Below, piece by piece: positions 1 to 6,462 of a stretch of 7,420 nt of DNA (positions are counted from its first letter, which is position 1; each line of letters starts with the position of its first letter). The notes under the pieces are model-generated. The model did no database searches. It was given only the letters and a program-made list of their open reading frames with translations, and was not told the origin of the DNA. Source of the DNA: Candidatus Adiutrix sp. (GTDB lineage: Bacteria > Desulfobacterota > Desulfarculia > Adiutricales > Adiutricaceae); contig JAISRV010000283.1 in assembly GCA_031273445.1 (NCBI GenBank), positions 1-7,420 on the forward strand. Reading direction: 5' to 3'. A program made the translations under genes and the position numbers.

Positions 1-516
<516 letters not shown>

Positions 517-554
517 AATCTATCTACCTACGTTTGACCTATGTTTGCTTTAAT

Positions 555-815
555 TCAAGCTGTTTCTGTTCTGGCCCGAAGGACTGCCTTTTTCTTCTTA
601 AATATCTTGTCTCTGTCATAATGCAACTGTCTCAGGCGGCTTACCGGGGGCGGTAGCTCCTGGAAAATCTTGAAAATCGCACTTTTCAAGATTTCTCTTA
701 AAATAAATTCATTATCTATTAAATCTATTAATAACATGAATTTATGATTCGGGACACTAACCAGATGAACCAAAATTATAAACCTCAGAACCAATATTGA
801 GGTCGCTACTTTCAT
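555..815 (-). CDS. Doubtful 86-residue protein, possible truncated N-terminus of a coiled-coil glycan enzyme
   Basis: The ORF runs from ATG 815-813 to TGA 557-555 and sits between the YLDPGT gene and the methyltransferase-like gene. The first half is AT-rich, hydrophobic and unconvincing (MKVATSILVLRFIILVHLVS). The second half contains ELPPPVSRLRQLHYDRDKIF and then KAVLRARTETA. This resembles the LPPP...ERDaL..E...LRA coiled-coil opening I recall from glycosyltransferases and methyltransferases of surface-polysaccharide loci, which normally continue for hundreds of residues. If the resemblance is real, the gene is cut short by the stop at 555. A shorter start at ATG 737 is possible, but no convincing ribosome binding site is visible for either. 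A perfect inverted repeat (665-694) lies inside it. It could equally be non-coding. Confidence 0.35.
   Translation of the reverse strand: MKVATSILVLRFIILVHLVSVPNHKFMLLIDLIDNEFILREILKSAIFKIFQELPPPVSRLRQLHYDRDKIFKKKKAVLRARTETA
665..694. repeat. Perfect 12-bp inverted repeat with 6-base loop
   Basis: AAATCTTGAAAA (665-676) and TTTTCAAGATTT (683-694) are exact reverse complements separated by TCGCAC. The stem is AT-rich and no U tract follows on the minus strand, so it is not a typical intrinsic terminator. It may be an mRNA stem-loop between two operon segments, a protein-binding palindrome or a relic of a small mobile element. Confidence 0.8.
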
Positions 816-847
816 TTATCCATTCCAGTTGGGAATCCTACTCTATC

Positions 848-1048
848 TCATTCCTCAATGTTCGGCGGTTTTTTGCCGAAAGTTTTTTTTATGAAATTAA
901 GACAATTGCGCCAGAAAACAGCCAGACCCACGGCGGCGGCGGCCAAAGCCTGTAAAAGCATGCTGGCTGTGCCAGGGTCCAGGTAGGCCTGCGCGGGGGC
1001 GGCAAAAATCAGAAAACAGCAAGCAGTCAGGCAGAAAATTTTCAACAT
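848..1048 (-). CDS. Small secreted or membrane protein with YLDPGT motif
   Basis: This 66-residue product has a clear Sec signal peptide (MLKIFCLTACCFLIFAAPAQA, probable cleavage after AQA at residue 21). The mature part starts with the motif YLDPGTAS, continues as a second hydrophobic segment (MLLQALAAAAVGLAVFW, about residues 30-46) and ends in a basic, cytoplasmic-looking tail (KKTFGKKPPNIEE). The start is well supported: GAGGTG at 1059-1054 lies five bases before ATG 1048. Small proteins with a YLDPGT(G/A)S motif plus one membrane helix recur beside polysaccharide and alkaline-phosphatase-like genes, as far as I recall, but I know of no established function. It lies 72 bases downstream of the TagF-like gene and is probably in the same operon. 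A role in envelope assembly is inference only. Confidence 0.8.
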   Translation of the reverse strand: MLKIFCLTACCFLIFAAPAQAYLDPGTASMLLQALAAAAVGLAVFWRNCLNFIKKTFGKKPPNIEE

Positions 1049-1120
1049 TATTTCACCTCAATTTATGGAACGGGTCTATAGGCGCTCCGGATTGAACATT
1101 ACAGATGTCGGCAAATTATT

Positions 1121-2230
1121 TCACAGCTCAATTATGGCTTCGGCGATGGCCTGGCCTCCGCGGCCGAGATTATAAACATTCGCCTCCCGAAATAATTTCA
1201 GGCGCTCGGGCCAGCTGGCCTCGCCGTGCATTTCCAGGGCTAAGGTTCCGGCTTGTCGTATATCGTCTTCGCTCAGATCACGCCCAATGATGTTTCTCCA
1301 TGACAGCTCCACCGGCGCGTTCTCGAATTTCAGATAATCCTTATTGCGGGCTTTCGGGGGGGTATTGATGAACAGAACCGGCCGTAGCCGGGAGAAGGCG
1401 AACTTTATGGCCGTCCCCGACCAGTCGGTGACCATAAGATCGGAACCCAGATAGGAGTCAAAACTCCCCGGAGCGTCGTCAAAGGCAAAGTCAGCGGTCT
1501 TTTGATAAGCTTCGATCAGTTTCAAGACTTTTTTCATTTCCAACTGCAAGGTTCTGGGGTGGGGCCGCAGCTTGACCTGAAACCCGGCCGCCAACAGAGA
1601 GTTTATCAGAGGCTCGCCGACCCGGTCGATAATATTGTCGGGCTGCCAACTGGGGGCGATAGTGACCACCGGCCTGGCGTTGCCTGGCGGAACCGCCGCT
1701 TCCAGTCGCCGCGTCAGGTCGTCCAGGGGCGGATATCCGGCCGGGATCAGTTTTTTAGCCTTTTTATGGTAAAAAGCCTCCATTTCCCGCGCTTCAGCCA
1801 ACTGGTGGGGGCTGGAACACATAATCACATCATAGCTGTCGAAAGCGCCGGGCAAAAATATCATGTTCATGCTCCCCAGAGTATGGTGCACATAGACCAG
1901 CCTCTCGACCTCGGCGGAACGTTTCAGATGAAAAGTGTCGATATCCGGCAGAGTGGTCAGAAATGTTTTGGCTCTCAAGTTATTGAAAAACAAAATGCGA
2001 AAAAATTCGTTGCCGATATAAAAAGGGCGAAAAAATTCGCCGGCCCGCTCCAGAACCGGGTCGTCCGCCGAAGAGGTCACATAATGGACCAGCCGCTGAT
2101 GGTCTTCCGTCAGACTCTTGATAATATCCCGAAAGTTTATCCAATAGCTTTTCCCTTCGCTGTAAAAAATTATGTCTATCTTTTCTTTGCGCAATTTTAA
2201 ATAACTGGCCATTGATTTTAAAAACGACAT
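1121..2230 (-). CDS. CDP-glycerol glycerophosphotransferase-like (TagF family) transferase; candidate phosphoramidate transferase
   Basis: This 369-residue cytoplasmic protein has no signal peptide or membrane segment. It has the layout of the CDP-glycerol:poly(glycerophosphate) glycerophosphotransferase/GT-B-like group: VYVHHTLGS around residues 113-120 (His115/116 at the place of the family's catalytic HG/HH motif), APSWQPDN (192-199), KLRPHPRT (220-227) and the C-terminal donor-site signature SDLMVTDWSGTAIKFAFSRL (263-282) followed by RPVLFIN. That family uses CDP-linked donors. The start is secure: ATG 2230 shares its A with the TAA stop of the upstream kinase (TAATG) and is preceded by GGAGGAG. 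Tight coupling to genes that would make cytidine diphosphoramidate suggests it may transfer the phosphoramidate, or another CDP-linked group, onto a glycan. The family call is fairly firm; the substrate is inferred. A teichoic-acid-like polymerase role remains possible. Confidence 0.75.
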   Translation of the reverse strand: MSFLKSMASYLKLRKEKIDIIFYSEGKSYWINFRDIIKSLTEDHQRLVHYVTSSADDPVLERAGEFFRPFYIGNEFFRILFFNNLRAKTFLTTLPDIDTFHLKRSAEVERLVYVHHTLGSMNMIFLPGAFDSYDVIMCSSPHQLAEAREMEAFYHKKAKKLIPAGYPPLDDLTRRLEAAVPPGNARPVVTIAPSWQPDNIIDRVGEPLINSLLAAGFQVKLRPHPRTLQLEMKKVLKLIEAYQKTADFAFDDAPGSFDSYLGSDLMVTDWSGTAIKFAFSRLRPVLFINTPPKARNKDYLKFENAPVELSWRNIIGRDLSEDDIRQAGTLALEMHGEASWPERLKLFREANVYNLGRGGQAIAEAIIEL

Positions 2231-5200
2231 TAGCTCCTCCCCCCGGGCGCGTCGCCGACCGGGCGAAGGATTTTGTTGACCGGGTCTAGTTCGGCTCGTT
2301 CGGCCTTTGAAATAGCTTCAAACAATTTCTCGCCGCAGCCGATGGCCGCCGGCAGCCTGTGCTCCGAACAGCGCACGGCCATATGCGAATTGGCCCCGCC
2401 GAATTTGGTGACCAGGCCGCTGATGGGCTGGGAAAAAATCCAGTCAAACCCAGGGTCGGCGTTTTCTATACAGATTATATGCCCAGCCAGATTCCCGGAA
2501 AACGCGGAGGTCGACGACAAATAGGCCACCGGCGCCGCCACGCGCCTGAAGGCGATGAAATTGGGGGCGGAACGATGCTGGGGCACGATTCTGAGGTCGC
2601 GCGGCGAGGTCAGCAGATAGGGCAGCCGCAGGGCCCGGCCCACCTCGAACTGCCGCTTGTTCTCCTCAATGTGTTCGTCAAGCCCGGCTTTAAACGACTG
2701 AAGCCGGCCGAAGACGCCCTGCTCCATCAGCCACAGTATGTTCAAAAACGACATGTCCTCGCGCGATTTTTCCATCGACCGGCCCAACTCGGCCGCCAGT
2801 TCAATGATCTGGGAAACATTGCGGGTGAAGACGAATTTCGCGTATTCCCGGCCGGCGATAGCCCGGCGAATGTAGGCCGAGAGCCTCGCCGGAGCGACGG
2901 AGTCGAAGCCCGCCTCCCGAAGCAGGGCGGTCAGGGCCTTTTCTTCCGTTTCCGTAAAAGCGAAGACGATGTCGTCGCGCCGCTCCGCCGGCGGGGCTTT
3001 CAGAGCCAAAATCTCGGGCCGGTCGGCATAGCGCGGAGAGAGAATATCGTAGCTGCTTGGCCTTAAGTGCCCATATTTAATAAAAAACTGTTCTGCCCCC
3101 GCTTCGCCGCGCAAAACTTCGCCCAGTTCATCAGCCAGTTGGCCGGCCACCGTTTTTATGGACATTTTCAATTGCCCCACCCGGGCCGGCGCCAGGGCGC
3201 CCCGGGCCACCGCCGAGCGTAAAAGGCTCTCGGCGATGAAGGCGTGGCGGGCCAACACCGAAAAAGGCAGGGTGCCGTAACGGCTGGTCTCTTGAAGGAG
3301 GTAATTGATCCAGGCCAGCTTCTGGGCGAGGGAATCAGTCTCCGGCCGCCGGTTTTGCTGGCGGGCCTCCAAAAGAGCGATATCAGCTTCGGCCGCCTCC
3401 AGGCTGCTTTCCGGCCTCAGGCCGGCCAAGGTGACGGCGCGAAGCGCGTTTTCGAAAGCGGCTTCATCTTGGGGGGACAACAGGCCCTGATAGCGTTCCC
3501 GCCAGGCCTCTTTGAAGCTGAAATCAAGGCAGGTGGCCGCCACGGCGAATTCCACCTTGTCGTGCAGTTCCGGGTGGTCGTGCAGACGGCCCAGCCAGGC
3601 GTTGACCACAGCCTCGCAGATTTCATCCGGCAAGCCCGGCGGCAAAAAGGAATTGAAGCTCTGACGCACATCAATATAGGGTCGGCCAGCCATCACCGCC
3701 ATCAGTTCCCCTTCCAAGGGGCGATAGCCCATCAGCTCCCTGGCCCGGCGCCAGACGTCGCGGGTGATGAGCTCCCGATACAGGGAGGTGGCCAAAGGAC
3801 GCGGCAGGATGCCGATCATCTCGGCCGGGTTCCAATCCGGCATGACCCCGAGTATGGCCTGACGGCCGAAAACTCCGGGCTTGGGGCCGCATTGGGCGGC
3901 GAAAAAAGACTCGATGTAGTCGAAATTGCGGCTGACGATCTGATCGGCCTGGTATGGCCAGCGGGCTATATTGCTTAAGGGGCGCACTTGAAAGACATGC
4001 CGCCGCCCGTCGCGACCCAGGCCGAATTCAATGTCGAGGGCGTTGAAATGAAAAATCTCCTCCAGCTCCCTGGCCATTTCCACCAGCCGCCGTATTCTGG
4101 GGGAACGTATGGCTTCCAGGTCAATGTCGCGAAAAACGTGAACCGTCTTAGAGACTCCCGTGCCGCCTGTCACCCGGTCCGTGGCCCCTGATTCATCATC
4201 ATAGTTAATCACATAGTAAGGGGCGCCGTCGTCCAGGCAGCGGGTAAAGATGACCCCGGAGACTTCGATGTCTTCAATCTGGGTCTGGATCAGCACCTGG
4301 TCTTTTTCGTCTCCGGGGAGGGAGTCTATAACCCGCTCCACCGCCCCGGCCAGCTCCGCCTCCGCCCGGCCAACCCCCAAAATGGAGAGAAAAGCCCCGG
4401 CGTTTGATTCAGCATGAGTGTCTTCGCACAGGGCGCTGGATCTCACCGCCAGCCAGTCGCCCGGCAGGCCGGCCAGTTCCTTCAAAATTTTTTTCTGGTC
4501 CTGCCGCCATTGCCCGACGGTGAAGAAGGCCATCTCGGCTATTCCGAACTCAGGATACTGCGCCTGAAGACGCCCTAGCGTCTCCGCTTTGCTGCCGAAC
4601 TCCATTTTCTTTTTTTGCCTCATATCCCTGCTATTCTCATTTTGGCTTGTCGACTTGTCGGTGCTGATCGCAGCCAAGAAAAAAGTGCGATTTTGGCTTG
4701 GCGAGGGGTCTTGTAGGCGCGTCAACCAGTCGCTTCGCTCCGTCGGCCCTGCCGGGCCGACTCGACTTGCTGTTTTTAAATCGCCGGCAAAGTGCCGGGC
4801 GAACAGTTCAAGGTCGAATTCGACCGGTTTCAGTTCCCGTTCCGGGTGCCACATCAGCCCCAGAAGGCGCTCATTGCCGGCCGCCTCTATGGTTTGGTCG
4901 TCAGCGCAGCGGGCCAGGATATTCAAAGAGCGGGGCAGTTCCATAATGCCCCAGCCATGAAAAGAGTTGCATTCGATGCTCCCGCCGCCGGACAGGATAA
5001 GCCGGTGACGGGTCCGCACGTGTCTGAGTTGATCCACCGGCCGCAATTCGCCTTTCAGCCAGGTCTGAATCATTTGAAAGCCCCGGCAGACCCCGGCCAC
5101 CGGCCGCCCGGCGCTTTCGGCCCAGTCCAGAAGCCGCAATTCGGTCTCGTCCCTTTCCGGGAAAAGACCTAGGTCGTCTCCGCCGGTCAGCACCAGGCCG

Positions 5201-5391
5201 CCCAAATCAAGCCGCTCCGCCAGGGCCGCCGCTTCTTCAGGCCGATTGGGCAGGGCCACCCAGGGCAGGCCGGCGGCGGCCATAAAGCGGCCCCAATCCT
5301 GAGCCAGGCTGTCTCGCTTCTCATTGACCTCTTTAATGACGGTCACCCGCTGAGTGAGGCCGAGCAGCGTTTTTTTCTCATTGGGCGGCAA
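2230..5391 (-). CDS. Fusion of C26 glutamine amidotransferase (CDP-glutamine hydrolase-like) and PEP-synthase-like glutamine kinase
   Basis: With the TTG start at 5391 the product is 1053 residues; it ends at TAA 2232-2230. Residues ~10-201 are a class I glutamine amidotransferase/peptidase C26: LVLTGGDDL, nucleophile Cys102 in GVCRGFQ, and HPE at 182-184 completing the triad. Residues ~202-256 are a repeat-derived linker. From residue 257 (MRQKKKMEFGSKAETLG) comes a PEP-synthase-like kinase: N-terminal ATP-binding domain with AVRSS (315-319), SGVIFTR (378-384), LDIEFG and QVRPLS (468-473); a long central helical domain with HLRPSSYD (775-782); and a C-terminal swivelling domain with FGGANSHM (997-1004, phosphohistidine His1003) and RLPAAIGCG. 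The PEP/pyruvate barrel is absent, as in Cj1418 glutamine kinase and rifampin phosphotransferase. The halves match C. jejuni Cj1417 (hydrolyses CDP-L-glutamine to cytidine diphosphoramidate plus glutamate) and Cj1418 (phosphorylates the glutamine amide, yielding AMP and Pi). Domain calls are firm; substrates are inferred from the neighbourhood. Confidence 0.85.
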   Translation of the reverse strand: MPPNEKKTLLGLTQRVTVIKEVNEKRDSLAQDWGRFMAAAGLPWVALPNRPEEAAALAERLDLGGLVLTGGDDLGLFPERDETELRLLDWAESAGRPVAGVCRGFQMIQTWLKGELRPVDQLRHVRTRHRLILSGGGSIECNSFHGWGIMELPRSLNILARCADDQTIEAAGNERLLGLMWHPERELKPVEFDLELFARHFAGDLKTASRVGPAGPTERSDWLTRLQDPSPSQNRTFFLAAISTDKSTSQNENSRDMRQKKKMEFGSKAETLGRLQAQYPEFGIAEMAFFTVGQWRQDQKKILKELAGLPGDWLAVRSSALCEDTHAESNAGAFLSILGVGRAEAELAGAVERVIDSLPGDEKDQVLIQTQIEDIEVSGVIFTRCLDDGAPYYVINYDDESGATDRVTGGTGVSKTVHVFRDIDLEAIRSPRIRRLVEMARELEEIFHFNALDIEFGLGRDGRRHVFQVRPLSNIARWPYQADQIVSRNFDYIESFFAAQCGPKPGVFGRQAILGVMPDWNPAEMIGILPRPLATSLYRELITRDVWRRARELMGYRPLEGELMAVMAGRPYIDVRQSFNSFLPPGLPDEICEAVVNAWLGRLHDHPELHDKVEFAVAATCLDFSFKEAWRERYQGLLSPQDEAAFENALRAVTLAGLRPESSLEAAEADIALLEARQQNRRPETDSLAQKLAWINYLLQETSRYGTLPFSVLARHAFIAESLLRSAVARGALAPARVGQLKMSIKTVAGQLADELGEVLRGEAGAEQFFIKYGHLRPSSYDILSPRYADRPEILALKAPPAERRDDIVFAFTETEEKALTALLREAGFDSVAPARLSAYIRRAIAGREYAKFVFTRNVSQIIELAAELGRSMEKSREDMSFLNILWLMEQGVFGRLQSFKAGLDEHIEENKRQFEVGRALRLPYLLTSPRDLRIVPQHRSAPNFIAFRRVAAPVAYLSSTSAFSGNLAGHIICIENADPGFDWIFSQPISGLVTKFGGANSHMAVRCSEHRLPAAIGCGEKLFEAISKAERAELDPVNKILRPVGDAPGGRS
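2234..2240 (-). promoter_or_regulatory. Ribosome binding site GGAGGAG inside the end of the kinase gene
   Basis: GGAGGAG lies three bases before ATG 2230 and overlaps the last codons of the upstream gene. With the TAATG stop/start overlap it indicates translational coupling, fixing stoichiometry between the kinase fusion and the transferase. Confidence 0.75.
4650..4769. mobile_element. Probable inserted palindromic element (104 bp) flanked by 8-bp direct repeats, translated as the fusion linker
   Basis: TCGACTTG occurs at 4650-4657 and again at 4762-4769, like a target-site duplication. Between them are 104 bases with two hairpins: GTCGGCCC/GGGCCGAC (4742-4761, perfect 8-bp stem, 4-base loop) and AGCCAA/TTGGCT in 4672-4699. 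The translated linker (residues about 211-245) is low in hydrophobic structure and matches no domain I know. Removing 112 bases (element plus one repeat) changes frame by one and gives the hydrolase its own stop, TGA 4622-4620, overlapping ATG 4623-4621 of the kinase. An 11-base direct repeat, ATTTTGGCTTG, also occurs at 4639-4649 and 4690-4700. No transposase is present, so this would be a non-autonomous, REP- or MITE-like unit. Confidence 0.6.
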
Positions 5392-5396
5392 TGTTG

Positions 5397-5403
5397 CCTC
5401 CTT
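5397..5403 (-). promoter_or_regulatory. Strong ribosome binding site that decides the TTG start of the fusion gene
   Basis: AAGGAGG sits five bases before TTG 5391-5389. The upstream in-frame GTG at 5448 has no such signal and would add 19 residues (MLGRPVFHRLNRIGPKEAT) not expected before the amidotransferase fold, which begins at LLGLTQRV. TTG 5391 is therefore preferred. Confidence 0.75.
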
Positions 5404-5417
5404 CGGGCCGATACGAT

Positions 5418-5560
5418 TCAGTCGGTGAAAAACAGGGCGGCCAAGCACGGCCCGTTGGCCATAAAATCAGCCAGGGAGCTGTTGTTTTCGATGATTTCAT
5501 CAGGCCGCTCCGGCTCGGGAAAGCGCAGGTTGATCCCCGGGAGCTCAATTTCATTATCAT
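5418..5560 (-). pseudogene. Small acidic ORF between nucleotidyltransferase and fusion gene, apparently frameshifted near its start
   Basis: ATG 5560-5558 has good initiation signals: it overlaps the nucleotidyltransferase stop as ATGA, and GGAGG (5573-5569) lies eight bases upstream. The frame opened by this ATG soon becomes Arg/Ser/Pro-rich and implausible, although it stays open to 5378. The adjacent frame, ending at TGA 5420-5418, instead gives protein-like sequence: NEIELPGINLRFPEPERP, DEIIENNSSLADFMANGP, CLAALFFTD. That frame has no ATG, GTG or TTG start at its head. A single extra A in the AAA run at 5551-5549 would join ATG 5560 to it, giving a peptide of about 48 residues (MIMKIELPGINLRF...). 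Alternatively a +1 shift at AGA-UGA would append it to the nucleotidyltransferase. I recognise no family. It may be an assembly error, a decayed gene or a recoded product. Confidence 0.45.
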
Positions 5561-6333
5561 CTTTCCGGCCTCCAGTCGTGGGACCAGCGCCGGCCCAGGC
5601 TCTCAGCTTCCCGCAGAGTCTTCTCGTATATATCCCGGTCGGCCTCGGTATCCACTTCCACCCAGCCGCCTCTGACCGGCGCCGCCCCTATTTTCAAGCC
5701 CTTTTCCAAAAGCAGGCGCAAAAGGGAGGTCATGTCTATCCGGTCGCGCCGCTCTCCGGGCAGGACTTTATATATAGCGCTGATCTCTCGCCAGATATCG
5801 GGGGAGAATTTCAGCAGGCCCATGTATTGCCCTTTTATTTCAGCGGCCGAAACCCCTTTCCGCCCGATGTCGGTCACCAGACCGTCGCGGGTCTGGAAGC
5901 TTTCGGCGTCCGCCAAGTAGTCTTCGTTGCGAAGCCGCCATAAAGCTTCCCAGTCGGCGTCGTACAAAATCGCTCCTTCGTGATCATCATCATTCAAAAC
6001 CCGCAGGTGTTCGGGCCGGTAGACGATGTCCGAATAGGCCACCAGGCCGCCGCGCTCGGCCAGAAGTTCATCAGCTTGAAACAAGGTGGCCGCCATATTG
6101 GTTTCGGCCCACCTAGGGTTGATGAAATCGACCAGCTCCCGCGGCAGCTTGTCGGCGGAAAAACCGCCGATAATATGAATGGATTCGAAGCCGGCCCGTC
6201 GGGCGGCGTCCAACTGCCAGTCCAATAAGCTCCGCCCCATCAAAAGGGTCAGGCACTTGGGAGAGTCAGCCGTCAGGCTCTTCATCCGAGTCCCGCGGCC
6301 GGCGGCCAGTATTATCAGATCATTTGCCGTCAA
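5557..6333 (-). CDS. Nucleotidyltransferase, probable CTP:phosphoglutamine cytidylyltransferase (Cj1416-like)
   Basis: This 258-residue NTP-transferase has a Rossmann-like N-terminal fold: nucleotide-binding ILAAGRGTRMKSL (8-20), DSPKCL (23-28) with the Lys typical of the sugar-nucleotidyltransferase family, HIIGGFSADKL, the metal-binding Asp in YSDIVY (Asp102), a GQYMGLLKF segment (168-176), and a second acidic metal/substrate site WVEVDTEAD (224-232). The length fits CTP:phosphocholine or glucose-1-phosphate cytidylyltransferase-like enzymes. The start is TTG 6333, five bases after GGAGG (6343-6339); an in-frame TGA not far upstream excludes a long extension. The stop (TGA 5559-5557) overlaps an ATG. 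On its own the substrate would be open; beside a C26 hydrolase and a PEP-synthase-like kinase, the best reading is CTP + L-glutamine phosphate to CDP-L-glutamine + PPi, as for C. jejuni Cj1416. The fold is near certain; the substrate is inferred. Confidence 0.85.
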   Translation of the reverse strand: MTANDLIILAAGRGTRMKSLTADSPKCLTLLMGRSLLDWQLDAARRAGFESIHIIGGFSADKLPRELVDFINPRWAETNMAATLFQADELLAERGGLVAYSDIVYRPEHLRVLNDDDHEGAILYDADWEALWRLRNEDYLADAESFQTRDGLVTDIGRKGVSAAEIKGQYMGLLKFSPDIWREISAIYKVLPGERRDRIDMTSLLRLLLEKGLKIGAAPVRGGWVEVDTEADRDIYEKTLREAESLGRRWSHDWRPER

Positions 6334-6431
6334 ATGAGCCTCCGTTGTTTTCCCTCCCCCTCAACTCCACGCTCCAATTGGGTCTGGGTCATAATGAGAA
6401 GCATTTCATCATCATCGCCCTGGGCGGGCAT
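6330..6431 (-). CDS. Possible 33-residue small ORF upstream of and overlapping the nucleotidyltransferase start
   Basis: ATG 6431-6429 opens a frame of 33 codons (MPAQGDDDEMLLIMTQ, then TQLERGVEGEGKQRRLI) ending at TGA 6332-6330, which overlaps the TTG start of the nucleotidyltransferase. The composition is protein-like and the overlap could allow coupling. The upstream ribosome binding site is poor (GAG only), no family is recognised, and the opposite strand is also open for a short distance here. It occupies most of the 129-base gap between the two flanking genes, in which I see no convincing promoter or terminator. Confidence 0.25.
   Translation of the reverse strand: MPAQGDDDEMLLIMTQTQLERGVEGEGKQRRLI
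6339..6343 (-). promoter_or_regulatory. Ribosome binding site GGAGG for the TTG start at 6333
   Basis: GGAGG lies five bases before TTG 6333-6331. There is no in-frame ATG or GTG between the upstream in-frame TGA and this codon, so this signal decides a non-ATG start. A purine-rich stretch (GAGGGGGAGGG) lies a little further upstream and may help ribosome loading. Confidence 0.7.
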
Positions 6432-6462
6432 TCTCTAGAGCGTATTTTTAGCATTCATGACA

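Noticed and set aside
861..890. Plus-strand terminator-like structure: TTCGGC/GCCGAA stem followed by eight T
   Set aside because: It lies within the coding end of the 66-residue minus-strand gene (codons for KKTFGKKPPN), there is no plus-strand gene to terminate, and on the minus strand no U tract follows the stem.
4639..4700. 11-base direct repeat ATTTTGGCTTG (4639-4649 and 4690-4700) as the insertion boundary
   Set aside because: The 51-base period is in frame, so its removal would not explain the fusion; the TCGACTTG pair with the restored ATGA overlap explains more. It remains a possible secondary duplication.
2230..5391. Kinase part as a true PEP synthase or pyruvate phosphate dikinase
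   Set aside because: The PEP/pyruvate-binding barrel is absent; only the ATP-binding and phosphohistidine domains plus a distinct central domain are present, as in glutamine kinase or rifampin phosphotransferase.
5392..5448. GTG at 5448 as start of the fusion gene
   Set aside because: No ribosome binding site, 19 extra residues not expected in the C26 fold, and it overlaps the small-ORF frame; TTG 5391 has an ideal AAGGAGG.
1502..5943. Long plus-strand frames opposite the large genes (for example 1502-2200, 2359-3066, 3244-3978, 5425-5943)
   Set aside because: They lie antisense to genes with clear domains and motifs, contain no recognisable motifs, and are the expected by-product of GC-rich coding sequence.
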